Shown here piece after piece: positions 10,160-21,997 of a DNA stretch of 64,000 bases (the stretch's first letter is position 1; each line of letters opens with the position of its first letter). The notes under the pieces are model-generated. The model was given only the letters and a program-made list of their open reading frames with translations. It was not told where the DNA came from and searched no databases. The position numbers and the translations under genes were made by a program. Source of the stretch: Acanthococcus lagerstroemiae (taxonomy: Eukaryota > Arthropoda > Insecta > Hemiptera > Eriococcidae); NCBI GenBank assembly GCA_031841125.1, contig CM063108.1, forward strand, positions 24,231,399 to 24,295,398. The letters are read 5' to 3'.

Positions 10160-12300
10160 GAAATGATAATAGTAGTAATAAATCATGCTAGAAAGATGTT
10201 TTGCACTTATGCCGTATGCCAACCGAACTGAGAATGTTCAACGACTCTTCCCATTGGTCGATACGTCGAAAAAAGTCATTCTAACCGACCTGGTGGTGTT
10301 ATTTTTAAAACCGGAGATGATGCGCGAACAGTACGAGCTAGCAGCTATAGTGCTATGAAGGGCGGGAGAATCTCGCCCAACATCCGTCGTCTCATTTAAG
10401 ATTTCCTCAAAACAAAAATCTACCAATGTCTGTAAATAGCGATCATCCACTCAGAATCGCCATTGTCCGAAGTTTTTCTTTTCTCGTGTAGACTATCACA
10501 ATTATTTTGTTCCTCGAGGTTAACTTTTATCTGTAATGAGAGCTGCCAACACGCCTGCAGCTATAACACCGTATAACCCGTGAGCTATTTCACCGTGCAC
10601 TCGCTTCCTTCCTAAGGAGTGCTCAGCAAGTCCAGATTGTGAAAAACGAATTGTTCTGTACAGCGGTGAAACTGATGATGAGTGCGAATTATGCCGTTCG
10701 TAGTAATAACCCGAAAGCCACACAGATGGAAGCGGCACGAAGGAAATACACCTTTCGCTATTTTCACTCTCAAAATACAAATTAGGCTTCTCTGGCTGGA
10801 TGATGAAATTACGCCGAAAGTCTCAAAAAAAGTGTGGAAAACGAGCGGTCAGCATTCTTCGCAATTACCCTCGCTATTCCTAGGCCTTTCACCTTTTTTC
10901 GAGCCGGTCGCAGGTACCCGCATTTTTTTTTCTGTTTACGCGCATTTTACAGAAGCGACCTGAGCTGAAACTGGAACGGATTTCATTCGCGACCTGTCGT
11001 TATCGACGACTGCAAATCCCGGCTAATTACTGGCGAAGATTCGATGACCTGTTTTTACTAAGGCAAAATCCTGCTTCGCCGCGCCCTCGCCGTGCAGCGG
11101 GAACATAAATAGAAATCATTACTGCTAAAGCATGAAAAGGGTGGATTAGTCGAAACCCGAACGCCTTCACCGACCTCCCTTCGATTAGTCAAATCGTAAA
11201 TCTTGTTCGGATATTCTGCAGACATTACGAATTCGATCGTTTTAATGCGGGCAAAAAATATTGTACCTATGAATCGTGGCTAGCTGGAACCATTTTACAT
11301 TATCGTTGTTCTTGTGTGTACTTTGAGCCAGTAGCTTAATTATTATGTCACGCGAATTGCTGATTCCGTATTTCAGCTCGGTGAGTGTCCAGCTTATTCG
11401 AAATCTTTTGCGACTGGAAAGACATACCGAAATCATGTAACATTTGAGATTATCAGAGCACTTATGGATGTATGACGGGTTAATTATGGCTGTTGGTCAT
11501 CGGGGAAGCCACAGTAAGATGGTGTCACCGATTATACCCTACGCAGTTGTCTAATACTACCAAAATGCGAGCATTGCCTAAATAACTGAGGATGGGAATG
11601 GAAAAAGGTGGAGTTGTGAGTGCGCCTGGTTCAATGGTTTTCTGGTGGAGGAAGCGGAAAAGCCTAAGCTCTCAGCAGCTTGGAAAAAGTTCTGTCTACG
11701 CCCATGGTTGATACTCTTACATTGAAGCCTCTTCCGCCTCTCCTGGTGCCATAATTTTTCAGATCCTGACCACCTTTTTACTTTCATAGCATTTGTCGTT
11801 ACATATGCTGGACCTTTTTCACCTGGGTTCCAGAATTAATTTTTATAGGTATTTTCCCTCCCCCTAAACCATTCAGGCTCCACGTGGGAGGGGCTAATTC
11901 CGGTTGTTCATAATTCTTTAAGAGATTCTAAAGTCAATTTTTTGGACAGGATAGCCAACCAAGCTCTGAGTTGCTGATTTTGAATATCGCCTTAGATATT
12001 TTTATCCGACCCCTTCCAGAGCACTGTCGTAATACGAATTCAGCTTCTCCGGCGAAAAATTGCACAAAAAGTATCAAAAACCAAATTTAAGCTCCTGTGC
12101 TTTTTCAGTTGATTTACGACGTCATTTTCTATTAGCAATACTCTGAATAAATAAGACTGTATTTTTACCCTATTCGGTGGGATTAATTAGAAAGGGTGAA
12201 TTGCTTGTCCTACGCTCTTGCTACCTCATGGGTCGCACCAGGAGGGACAGAATCCAAAAATGACCCCTAAAATCGAATGCAGCGACCTCCAAAACCTATA
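10160..12300. other. No recognisable gene
   Basis: Open frames of up to 93 codons occur here but none shows recognisable protein motifs. I see no RNA gene and no paired transposon ends. This is one of the longer stretches without repeat signatures and could be ordinary intergenic or intronic DNA. Confidence 0.4.
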
Positions 12301-12519
12301 AACCAATTTTCGAATTTTATTCTTTCACCCCCCCCCCTTCATGGTTGGCATTAAGTCGCACGAAAAAAAATCTATGAAGTTGTTAATTGACATCGCACCA
12401 CGCTGCACCCCATAGAGCGCGTTTTCATTTCCATCATTAAATTTTTACACCCTCTCTGCCATAGCTTTATAACAAACGGTAGTAAAAAAAAAGTTTGTGG
12501 AGTGATTGACGATATTCGC

Positions 12520-12662
12520 CGCTCACAGTGTTGGAAAAAATTTGATCCCCCCCCCCTTGCATGTGTAATTTGTATTTGAAGGATCTGGAAAACTAGAAAA
12601 ATTGGCCTAGAAAACCTGGAAAAGTCAGGGAAAATCATTTCCGAACAAGAATGGACACCCTG
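12520..12662. mobile_element. Right-end fragment of the CAGGG hAT MITE family
   Basis: It repeats the right-hand part of the MITE at 4061-4456: ATTGGCCTAG, AAAACC-x-GGAAAAGTCAGGG, and an end reading GGACACCCTG. A matching left end was not found. The start given is approximate. Confidence 0.5.
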
Positions 12663-12712
12663 CTTAAATTAACAGATATTAGCTTTACCAGGCTAGGAAG
12701 AGGTATGAGATA

Positions 12713-13749
12713 TTAGGCCTGAGTCATCATGCCCATCCCGGCGATGAGTTTCCTCTTGAGGCGCTGGCCTGTGGGTCCTGCCAGTAACATGAGTGCCTCC
12801 AGATTCCAGTGTTTGTGGAGGCGATGGACATAGTTTTCAGTTAGTCTTTGGATGTGGCACTGGACGAATACTATCTTCAGATCTTCGTGGAGCTGCTTCT
12901 TGGACAGGAACACAGGGGGCTCCGGTAATCTTCGGTAATACTAGATTCTGGAATCGCTGAAGTAGTTGGATATTGGAATGGGCGGTGGATTCCAAGAGTG
13001 GCGCACCATATGCCCAGATTGGCCGCAAGATCATGATGTATAGTAGTCTCTTGTTGTCTAAGGATAGATGGCTTCTGGCACGTAAGAGCCAATACAAGGA
13101 ACGGAGGCAGATCTTAAGCTGTTTTCTTTCTTTCATGGTGTGTACTTTCCAGGTCTTTCTACTGTCGATATGTATGCTCTGGCACCGTGTATTTTCTGCT
13201 CGTTGGATTGAAGTGTTATTGATGTATGTTGGTACGTAATCATTTGAGCGAATGGCGAAATCCATTCGCACCGTCTTCGTTGGGTTAAGTTTGGTTTTCC
13301 AGCTGGTGGCCCAGTTTACAGTGTCGATGACTGCTGCCTGTAGCTTGTTTACCGCAGTGTGGTATTCAGCATGTTCCTTGAGAATGGCGATATCATCCGC
13401 GAAGGTGGCCAGGGTAACTCCTTCGTGCGTAGGAATATCGTGTGTGTAGAGGAGATACAGTGGGGGGCCTATAACGCTAGTCTGTGGCACACCAGCGGAT
13501 ATTGGTCTGGTTGTTGACCTAGCCTGTCCGTACTGTTCGTAGAAATGTCTGTCTTTGAAGTGTGGTGTCAGGATCTGTATGTGTTGGATCGACAGGTAGT
13601 GACTGATTTTAGATAGCAGTCCGGGAATCCAGATCCTGTCGAATGCTTGCTGGACATCTAGAAACACTGCAGGGCAGAATTTGCGCTTCTCTAGCGCCTG
13701 TCGGATTGTGGTACTGACTCGATGAACCTGTTCGGTGGTGGAGTGTTTA
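12713..13749 (-). pseudogene. Jockey-clade LINE reverse transcriptase, C-terminal part
   Basis: The minus-strand frame from 13749 encodes, in order, FRSKHSTTEQVHRV, FLDVQQAFDRIW (motif A, catalytic Asp), PISAGVPQTSVIGPPLY (motif B, normally GVPQGSVLGP, here damaged), and the catalytic box TFADDIAIL. This is followed by NKRLLYIMILRPIWAYG and LQRFQNLVLPKITGAP, the conserved tail of Jockey-type elements. Near 12910 the frame shifts, and the tail continues to 12713 as LHEDLKIVF and HIQRLTENYVHRLHKHWN. The 5' continuation lies beyond the inserted R1-type element at 14739-15113. The damaged motif B and the frameshift show the gene is dead. Confidence 0.9.
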
Positions 13750-13763
13750 GACCTGAATTCATG
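13750..13763. repeat. Target-site duplication of the nested R1-type LINE
   Basis: GACCTGAATTCATG, matching 14725-14738 with one mismatch. It lies within Jockey coding sequence. Confidence 0.8.
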
Positions 13764-14724
13764 TGGCGATGCACGCATGCCAAAGTGGCCCCTGTGACAC
13801 CGCACCCCCGGCCACAGGAACTACCCTTTCGAGCATCGCGTCAGTGACCGGAGAGACGCCTTGGAGCCGGGCCCGAGTCTCCATTTCTACGTGCCGGAAC
13901 GGTGCGCGCGTCCTACCAGGGCCGCCATGGGGTTCCCTACTGACCGAGGTCCGCTTTCCCTGAGCGCTCGCAAGGAAATTTCAGGTCCCCCACGGCCGGA
14001 CGTGCTGCCTCTCTTCACTCACCCCTCATCACCTTCTCGTCATGGTCCGTGTGTCGACGCAGGCATGTGGTGACGACGGGTGAGCCCTGCCGGTGGGTCC
14101 GCAGTGCAGCTGCAGCAGCTCTTCTCTAGGATGGTACAGAGTTCTCCTCCTGTTCGATGGTGTGGGCCGAGCTTGGTGAATCGCCGGCCCTCTGTTTCGA
14201 CCACTCCGTCTGCATCTTCTTCTTCATGATGGCCGAGACAAAGGCCGACACACGGTTCCAACTGCTTCTGTTCTTCATCATCTCCGGAACCAGGGTGTCC
14301 GGCGCGAGACGGCTGATCACGCCGACGTCGTCGTCTTCTTCTTCTTCTTCATCGTCGCCGCCGGGATCGATCGCTGTTGTGGCCGTCCCGCGCCTCTCCT
14401 GCTCCCAGGCCTCACACTCGAACAGGGTGTGCCAAGGTGTGTCCTCCGCCCCTCGATCACAGTGCGCGCACACGGGGCTCGGCGCTATCGACATCCGATG
14501 TAGGTACGTGCCGAAGCACCCGTGGCCGCTCAATACTTGGGTAAGGTGGAAGTTCAGCGTTCCGTATGTTCTTCCTACCCATCCGTCGAGGTCGCGTATC
14601 AGCGCTCGGGTCCACTCTTGGTCGAATGGGCGAGCGCGTTCTTCCACTTCCGAAGCGTGTCCTGCTGGATGACTCCCTTGGCCCGAAGTGCCTCCCGTTT
14701 CGTCTTCGCTTTCTTCTTCGCACC
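13764..14724 (-). mobile_element. 5'-truncated R1-clade LINE nested in Jockey LINE
   Basis: The minus-strand frame at 14126-14724 encodes the C-terminal part of an R1-like ORF2 protein: LNFHLTQVLSGHGCFGTYL, then a Cys-His knuckle CAHCDRGAEDTPWHTLFEC (C-x2-C-x8-H-x4-C), then an acidic run from a trinucleotide repeat. The reverse transcriptase and endonuclease are absent because the copy is truncated at its 5' end. The 3' untranslated region runs to 13764 and ends in GCATCGCCAC without poly(A). A 14-bp duplication on either side fixes the insertion exactly inside the Jockey reverse transcriptase. The same 3' end occurs at 441-606 and 7700-7792. Confidence 0.88.
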
Positions 14725-14738
14725 GACCGGAATTCATG
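14725..14738. repeat. Target-site duplication of the nested R1-type LINE
   Basis: GACCGGAATTCATG, one mismatch from 13750-13763. Confidence 0.8.
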
Positions 14739-15113
14739 ATGGTCCGGGTGTAGCTGGCGTTCCTCTATTATTTCATGCAGCCGTCAAAGGTACAGTTTCT
14801 TGAATAGTTTAGATAATGTCATCAGAAGCGATATGGGATGATAGAGCTAGGTTCCTGGGCGGCTTGCCAAGCTTGTGGAGTAAAATTATTTAACTTGTTT
14901 TCATTGCCGAGGGATATGCCTGAGACGAATGAGGGCATTAAAGAGGTAGGTTAGCATAACCAGGCCTTTTTTAGGGAGCTCCTGTAGTATCCGCGATGAA
15001 AGTTACTCGTGTCCCGGCGCTTCCTTGACGTTGGGTTTCTTGATGGCTATTTTAATTTCCTGATGTGAGAATAGGGCTACGCTCTGTTCTCCTGTAGCGT
15101 GAGAGATATTTCA
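14739..15113 (-). pseudogene. Jockey-clade LINE reverse transcriptase, N-terminal part
   Basis: One minus-strand frame, broken by several stops, encodes HQEIKIAIKK, a VKEAPGHE block matching KxAPGxD, ILQELPKKGLVMLTYLFNA, RLRHIPRQ, PISLLMTLSKLFKKLYL and LHEIIEERQLHPDHH. This is the start of the Jockey reverse transcriptase domain. It continues in 12713-13749 once the R1-type insertion and one copy of its 14-bp target duplication are set aside. The endonuclease domain is not seen, so the element was probably 5'-truncated on arrival. Confidence 0.85.
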
Positions 15114-15240
15114 GATATGAATGATTGAAACGGAATTAGGGATTACAATCGGTCAAAACTGGTCATTGTTTCAGTTTTTAAAACTATTTTCGATCTTATT
15201 TAGCGTACACTTGAGCGTGGTGGAGGGTCAGGCTCCTGCG

Positions 15241-15249
15241 TTCGTCCTA
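15241..15249. repeat. 9-bp target-site duplication, left
   Basis: TTCGTCCTA, identical to 26564-26572, immediately outside the foldback element. Confidence 0.85.
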
Positions 15250-15263
15250 GGTCCCATGTCCAC

Positions 15264-15668
15264 GGCCCCCCCCAATTCGAATTTTGGCTTGAAAACATGT
15301 CAATCGTTTGTGCATCGTTTGTGCAGAAATGTGCAACACACCCCACCGTTTGTGCACACCCCCATACGCAGATAAAGGAACATCTGTCTGGGGGGGGGGG
15401 GGGGCTGTAGACACGATGGCCCCCCCCAATTCGAATTTCGGGTTGAAAACCATGTCAATCGTTTGTGCATCGTTTGTGCAGAAATGTGCAACACACCCCA
15501 CCGTTTGTGCACACCCCCACACCGAGATACAGGGGCATCTGTCTGGGGGGGGCTGTAGACACGATGGCCCCCCCCAATTCGAATCTCGGGTTGAAAACCA
15601 TGTCAATCGTTTGTGCATCGTTTGTGCAGAAATGTGCACCATACCCCATCGTTTGTGCACACCCCCAC
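15264..15668. repeat. Terminal tandem array, about 150-bp unit, nearly 3 copies (left arm)
   Basis: Each unit contains a C-run, CAATTCGAAT, repeated CGTTTGTGCA words, CACACCCCACCG or a variant, and then a G-run. The G-run between units varies in length, up to 15 G at about 15390. The same array is at 26148-26549 in the right arm. Confidence 0.85.
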
Positions 15669-16279
15669 CCCCTGTGACAAGCGAAGTTAAGTCAGCTTAT
15701 TTGATTTACTACATGACTTCTGAGTGAAATCTCGAATAAGAGCAATTTTGTGTCCGAATGAGCTCTAATTATCTTCTCTATTGATATTGCATGCCCTAAA
15801 ACAGTGACAAGTGGGGTCCGTTCCGCTAAAACACCCCCTCTCCTCACCCCGCCCCCGCCAAAGTAAAATTGCGAAAGCAAAACATCTCATAATTTAGTGC
15901 AATTTTGTACCACCCTTCTCGAGTATAGTATTCGCTTCCTTCACTGTAATTAAAAATAGAAACCAGTTTCAGGGCATGGCAGGGAACCTAAACATTCCCC
16001 TACCCCCCCTCATGGAGGCATTTTGCATCAAAAATGGTACATAAATTTTGTACCTATTTTTCTAATACCCTAAATCACGAATTGTGGACTATCACCTCTT
16101 CAAAATATTGGCGAATGGATTAGCTCCTGCCATACCATCCCCCACCATTATTTAAGACATTTGGCATCCGGAATGGTACGGAAATTTTCCAACTATGTAG
16201 TATAATTTTGAACCTCCTTCCTTGAATTGTGTACTCTCGCCCTCGTCTCTGCTTAGTAATAGAAGCTGCATGCACTACG

Positions 16280-16321
16280 AAAAAACTGATCGTTAATGAT
16301 TTAATTAACGCTCAGTTTTTT
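16280..16321. repeat. Perfect-like small hairpin in left arm
   Basis: Two 18-bp arms starting AAAAAACTGA with one mismatch are separated by 6 bp. A mirror copy lies at 25497-25538 in the right arm. Confidence 0.75.
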
Positions 16322-17395
16322 ACAATGGCCCATCAATTTACGTTATTTATTCGCTTTAGGCCTTCCCGCTAGAAGCGCTAATGTGCAGGACGAGCCGGTG
16401 ATAATTTACAACAACATTACGTTTCTAAGGTACGAAACACAAATGGATGCAACTACTACATTCATTGTCGCAACTTTCCGAGTACTTATACAAATATAAA
16501 GAAAATTTCTTACTACATATTTATCAGGATTGAATAAACTATTTTATTAGTGAACCAGCCTGTATCTACGTTTTTATCAATAAAGCGGTAAGTTTACCCA
16601 TTTCTACTACCATTCGTTAAATTGCTGTCTGCTTTAAAAAGTTCTAAAAAAATTTTCTAATTAGTTCCGCCATTTTCCGAATTTGTTCTTACCCCCACCA
16701 CCAGATATATGAAATTCAATATGGAGGAGCTGGCGACATGCTAGCCTCCAACATTCGATTTTGGGGTTGCATAAAGTACCAAACGTTTGTTCTCAATGTG
16801 TTCTACTTTGTTCCGGCCCTTTCCCCCATGTTCAGCCACCAACCAGAAATGAACGATAAACAACACAAAATCCAACATGAATACCATTCTCTATTTATTC
16901 TAACTTTTTCTCTTATTCGCACACCACAACCCATCACCGCGATAAATGCGATTTGTAGCCCACTAAAATATGTTCTCTATTTGCTCTAATTTATTCTCTC
17001 ATCTCCGCACTACGACCCATCATAACTATACATTCCCCTAAATCAGAATTTTCCGCATAAGTGCATTCTGCTGTCCACTAAAATTTGTTCTGTACTTGTT
17101 CCAATTTGTTCTCTCATCCCCACACCACAATCCATCACCATGATGCATGTGTCGTCAATCTGAGCTCAGGGGTTATTCATATGATCAAAATCATTGATTT
17201 CCTGTAATTTTAATTGAAAAAGAATTTATTTTTATTTCATTATTTATATATACTATAAATTTAATTGAAATTATTATAATAAATAAAATAATTATTATAG
17301 GAAATGAAGTTCAAATTATTTCTAAATTTTGATTTTGCCTTCACGTCTCAATTCTCCGGATAAATGCGGTTTGCTGTCCACCAAAATTTGTTCTC

Positions 17396-17941
17396 TTATC
17401 TCCAGACTACGTGCGAGAAGAAGAGTTGGCGGGTTGACGAATCAAATAGAACTAGATTTTCGTAAAACGAGCCTCGTCTGATCTCTTCTACTAGACTGTG
17501 ACACTTTCTTCTGTAGGATGATGTGGAGACAGGTACTAAGAGGATATAAATGAGGTACTGATGGAAAAGGGGGCCAACTGGAAGGGAGAAGGAATGAAAG
17601 AGAGTTAGGTTTGGTGTGGGTGAAGAAGTGGCATATCGTGAGGTGCGAATGAGGTCCATTTCACCAGGGCCCTGTTCCATATTTTTCATTGTTCTAAGTT
17701 TAATTTCATTAGTTAGTGCATTTTCGCACGGGCCTTCTGAACCCCGTATCACCATCATCTTATTGAACCACTGTCTATACCCTTGACACATCTCTTTTTT
17801 GTGCATCCTCCACACTTTCCTCTTCATTACTTTCCGAACCTTACACTTTCTCCCCTCCCTGCTTCGATAACCGAGAAGAGAAAAGATAATAATCGGAAAA
17901 TTGCACTCCAGAATGCGTATATTGTTCAACATTTCGCTCAC
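17396..17941 (-). other. 181-codon open frame inside the left arm, coding status unknown
   Basis: This open frame is repeated without change in the right arm at 23877-24422 because it lies in the inverted repeat. The predicted protein has a basic middle section and no motif I recognise, and its final part overlaps a 59-bp sequence that recurs 1.1 kb away in the arm. Conservation between arms is explained by the DNA repeat and is not evidence of selection. It could be chance. It is listed because it is the longest frame in the element. Confidence 0.2.
17441..17499. repeat. 59-bp direct repeat, copy 1 (left arm)
   Basis: It matches 18540-18598 with one difference, in the same orientation 1,099 bp apart. 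It may mark an internal duplication or an insertion of the DNA between. Confidence 0.8.
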
Positions 17942-18349
17942 CAGTTACCATGTTCTCAAATCCTCCGCCTGTAACAACAACTTTCTTTACTCCTATCCCT
18001 CGAGAATGGTGCTAATTACTTAATTTCTCTTGACAAATTCAAGTCCGTTGCCGAAATTGAGCAGGACACATTTTTTGACCAATTTGACCAACATTTTGGA
18101 GCGACCCCGTAAATTTCAAGAACGAACTTGAACTCAGCGTGAAAAATTGAGTGAGAAGCATTCGTTAACTTACAATTTTTTACTATTTTCCAACTTTGAA
18201 AATTCCTCTATCATTTTGTGTTTTTTTGGTGCGATAAAATTTATGGGCACCTCGGTCTCGGGAAAGGTACCAATTACATAATTTCTGGTGATAAATTCTA
18301 ATCCGTCATCTAAATTGAGCTGCAGTAATTTTTTTTTGGAAAATTGTCT

Positions 18350-18498
18350 GTATTCGTCATCTCACGAATACAACTACTCTGTCTGTACTCGCAAACTACC
18401 ATATTGTAGCTGTAGTTACGAATACTTTGCGAAACTAGTAGTTGTATCTAGCAGTTGCTGTAATCGAATACTACGAGTATTTGCCCAACACTGGCCCG
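18350..18498. mobile_element. hAT-like end CAGTGTTGGGCA inside the foldback arms
   Basis: Read on the minus strand, this begins CAGTGTTGGGCA, a common hAT terminus, followed by repeated ACTAGTA- and ATTCG-type words. The opposite terminus was not found, so it is a fragment captured before the arms were duplicated. The mirror copy is at about 23320-23468. Confidence 0.4.
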
Positions 18499-18539
18499 TG
18501 GACGCCGAATCCGACTATGCGGAGCGTACCGCGTAGTCA

Positions 18540-18598
18540 ATCAAATAGAACTAGATTTTCGTAAAACGAGCCTCGTCTGATCTCTTCTACGAGACTGT
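18540..18598. repeat. 59-bp direct repeat, copy 2 (left arm)
   Basis: It matches 17441-17499 with one difference. Confidence 0.8.
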
Positions 18599-18879
18599 AC
18601 ACAACCGAGCGATAATGCATCTAACCCTCATGACATTCCCAGTATCATACCCAAGTATGGTAATAACAGTAATAATATAAATTTTAATCTTATTTTTACT
18701 AATTCTAAGCTCAAGTGCAAAACCACCAATGTACAATATTCAAATATTCTAATAAATAAATCTGAGATGTACGATTCAGCCCACAAACTTCAATTGGTAA
18801 ATAATACGAGCTGAAAGCTGAGGTTATGAGGAGCTTCTATGCTTAAAAAAAAAAAAAATGAACTCGGACTACTTTTGAG

Positions 18880-20445
18880 GCACGAGACGATTTCAGAACC
18901 GTCGTCAAAATTGATTCGCAGGCTATTTCTGAGTCAGTATAGCCCCCGCCCCTTAGTATAACCACATTTTTGACTGAATCTCGGCAACAGAGGGTCAGCG
19001 CCTGAATTGGTCCACGAATTCGAACTCAGCACGAAAAATCGAGTAATAATTGGTTGTCATCTCATCTTTTTGGAATTTCGATAATTTTGAAAACTTCTCC
19101 ATACGTACATCAGGCATTTTTAAGGGGGAAGAAATTTTCCGAGAGTTTCGGTGCCCGGATCAGGCGAAATAGAATCGAAATGCCGAGACGAATTTAGAAC
19201 CGTCGTCAAAATTGATTCACAGGCTCTTTCCGAGCCTCTATAGCCCTCGCCCTCATTATAACCACATTTTTGACTGTATCTCGGCAACAGAGGGTCAGCG
19301 TCTGATTAGGTCGACGAATTCGAACTCAGCGCGAAAAATTGTGTAGGAATTTGTTGTAATCTCATCTATTTAGAATTTCGAAAATTTTGAAAATTGTTCC
19401 ATACCATATGTATACGTGAGGCATTCTTTTGGGCGAGAAAATTTTCCGAGAGCTTCGTGGCCCGGATCCGGCGAAATAGAATCGAAATGCCGAGACGAAT
19501 TCAGAACCGTCGTCAAAATTGATTCACAGGCTATTTCTGACCCAGTATAGCCCGGGCCCCAGTATAACCACATTTTTGACTGTATCTCGGCAACGGGGGG
19601 GTCAGCGTCTGATTTGGTCGACGAATTCGAACTCAGCGCAAAAAATTGATTAAGAGTTCGTGGTTATCTCACCTTTTTGGAATTTTGAAAATTTTGAAAA
19701 TTTTGAAAATTTCTCCATACTATAACATCAGGCATTTTTACTGGGCAAAAAAAGATTCCGCGAGCTTCGGGTCCCGGACCCGGCGAAATCTATTCGAAAT
19801 GCCGAGACGAATTCAGAAGCGTCGTCAAAATTGATTCGCAGGCTATTTCTGACCCAGTATAGACCCGGCCCCCAGTGTAACCACATTTTTGACTGTATCT
19901 CGGCAACGGAGGACCAGCGCCTGATTTGGTCGACGAATTCGAACTCAGCGCGAAAAATTGAGTCGGAATCAGTCTTTAATTCAAAATTTTAATTTTTTCG
20001 GATTTTGAAAATTTTTCAAAATTACATCATGTCTTTTTTCTGGCAAAAATATTTTCGGAGAGATTCGGCGTCGGCGCTGGTGCTAGTTACTCAGTTTTTC
20101 GAGACGAATTTAAATCTGTCGTCAAAATTGAGCTGCAGTCATTTTTTCACCCAAATTAACCAATACTTCCAACTATTACGAGTGTATCCCGAGAACGGAG
20201 CGTCCCTGCCGAATTTGAACACCCAATTCAAACTCAGCGTGAAAAATTGGTTCAAAAACAGTCTTCATTTCAAGATTTTTGGTTTTTTCGAATTTTGAAA
20301 ATTTCTCCATACTATACATCATTTTTGCCGGGTCCGGGCCCCAAATCTCTCGGAAAATTTTTTTGCCCCCCAAAAAATGCCCGATGTATAAGATGGAGAA
20401 ATTTTCAAAATTTTCGAAATTCAAAAATATTGAGATAACCTGTAA
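18880..20445. repeat. Internal tandem array of about 300-bp units (left arm)
   Basis: About five units each carry GTCGTCAAAATTGATTC, CTGTATCTCGGCAACG and GAATTCGAACTCAGCG in the same order. The marker GAACTCAGCG or a variant occurs near 19022, 19324, 19628, 19942 and 20230. The right arm has only about three units (22030-22950). Confidence 0.8.
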
Positions 20446-20592
20446 CTATTTCAAATTTAGAAGTGTCCACTGCAGGTAAAGTCGTTGATACATAGAGATA
20501 GATGTTCTCATACTGTCCGAGAGAAAAAAGCAGTTTTAATCAAAACATGTATTTTTTCGACTTCACAACAAGTTTACTGTTTCAAGGGAGAC

Positions 20593-21654
20593 ACATTGGA
20601 AATGTTAAACAAAGGCTAAAGAAATCAAGTAAAACTTCATTTTTCTACATGCACAGTTCTAATTATGGATTTTAAATATGACAGGTTATGTCATAACAAA
20701 TGTATTAATATTATTCAGAAGTGAGTTTATCTACTTTACATATGAAAAACAATACAGAGCCTATTACATGCAAAAAATTGAATTTTGTTTAGGCTTTACT
20801 CCATTTTAATTCATTATCAATCGAGTAACCATTTTTTACGAGTTTTCGGACTTCTGAGTATACGTTCCCTTCTGAAATTTCTAGTTATGGTCCCTAGAGA
20901 GAAATTCAAGAACATAAAAAATACTACATAAATCAATGATTTGTGAGTTAAATACTATTACGGCTACAAATTTCACTGTTCTGATGTACCTTATGACTCT
21001 TTAAAAGACTTCGAACAAAAAAATAAACAGGGGTTCACGGAAAATTATTTCTTAAGCCGACCAAATGGAGAATTCAATTTCCGAAGTTGGGGTCGGGGTC
21101 AACCCAACGGATCCACAATAGATCTGAATCGAAAAAAGTTAACCATGAATAATCTTGAAAGGCTGAAAGATCGAGAATTAGATTTGCGGAATTGGGGTGG
21201 AGACAATCCATCGGGTCCACAATATTATATTATTATTTTTATTTACGGAGAGTATTATTGCCTTTTGCTGCTATAATCTAACTATTATTAAAACAAACGT
21301 AAATTATTAGAAGAGGATTAACGTATTATTTGAATTGAAAAAGTAAGACGTTCACCAAGAATAACATTGAGAAGCTGGAAAATCGAGTTTTAGATTTTCG
21401 TCGTAGGTGGAAGAGTTATTCCTTGATCCACAAAAGATCTCGATTAAAAATAAGGGGCTTATGGAAACATGTTTTTCAACACCTACAATCAAGAATCTGA
21501 TTATCGGAGTTGGGGTGCGGTCAACCCCTCGGAATCACAAATTATTTCAATCAAGAAAAAAAAAAGTTCACCTACAAAAACTCGAAAGTATACTCTTTTG
21601 GTGTTGGGGGCGCGAGTCCACGTTTCCAGTGTACAAAATGTAGCAGTTGAAAAA
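20593..21654. other. Loop of the foldback element
   Basis: This is the only long stretch of the element without an inverted partner. It has no open frame above about 85 codons and no recognisable transposase. It contains degenerate copies of a module holding TTGGGGT, CAACCC or a variant and TCCACAA, at about 21079, 21184 and 21500, with a weaker one at 21404. Confidence 0.6.
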
Positions 21655-21796
21655 CCCTTGAAACAGTGAACTTGTTGTGAAGTCGAAAAAATACATGTTT
21701 TGATTAAAACTGCTTTTTTCTCTCGGACAGTATGAGAACATCTATCTCTATGTATCAACGACTTTACCTGCAGTGGACACTTCTAAATTTGAAATA

Positions 21797-21997
21797 GTTA
21801 CAGTATATGCATATAATGTAGTTTGATATTTACATAAGGTGTATCTCTGTGTAATGATAATAGGTGCATCCTCATAGAGGTTAACTTTTTTTCCTATATA
21901 CATAAAATAAATTCTGTGTTTCTATAGTGCAAATTAACCTATATTTCATTAACTCCGGGGGTGGGCCCGCGAAGCGGGCAGGGGGCGGAGCCCCCTA

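Larger units (their letters stand above)
15250..20592 (+). repeat. Left arm of the foldback element
   Basis: It is the reverse complement of the right arm. The outer 4.3 kb or so matches almost base for base, apart from homopolymer lengths. The zone from about 19.6 to 20.45 kb consists of extra or different tandem units. The last 140 bp (20452-20592) pair again with 21655-21795. Confidence 0.88.

Noticed and set aside
14157..14672. 171-codon plus-strand frame with a serine-rich run
   Set aside because: It is the shadow of the R1-type LINE coding strand. The serine run is the complement of the acidic trinucleotide repeat.
15308..15727. Open frames of up to 139 codons with repeated VCASFVQKCA-like blocks at both ends of the foldback element
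   Set aside because: They arise because the 150-bp terminal unit lacks stops in several frames on both strands. The repetition is at DNA level and no single frame is favoured.
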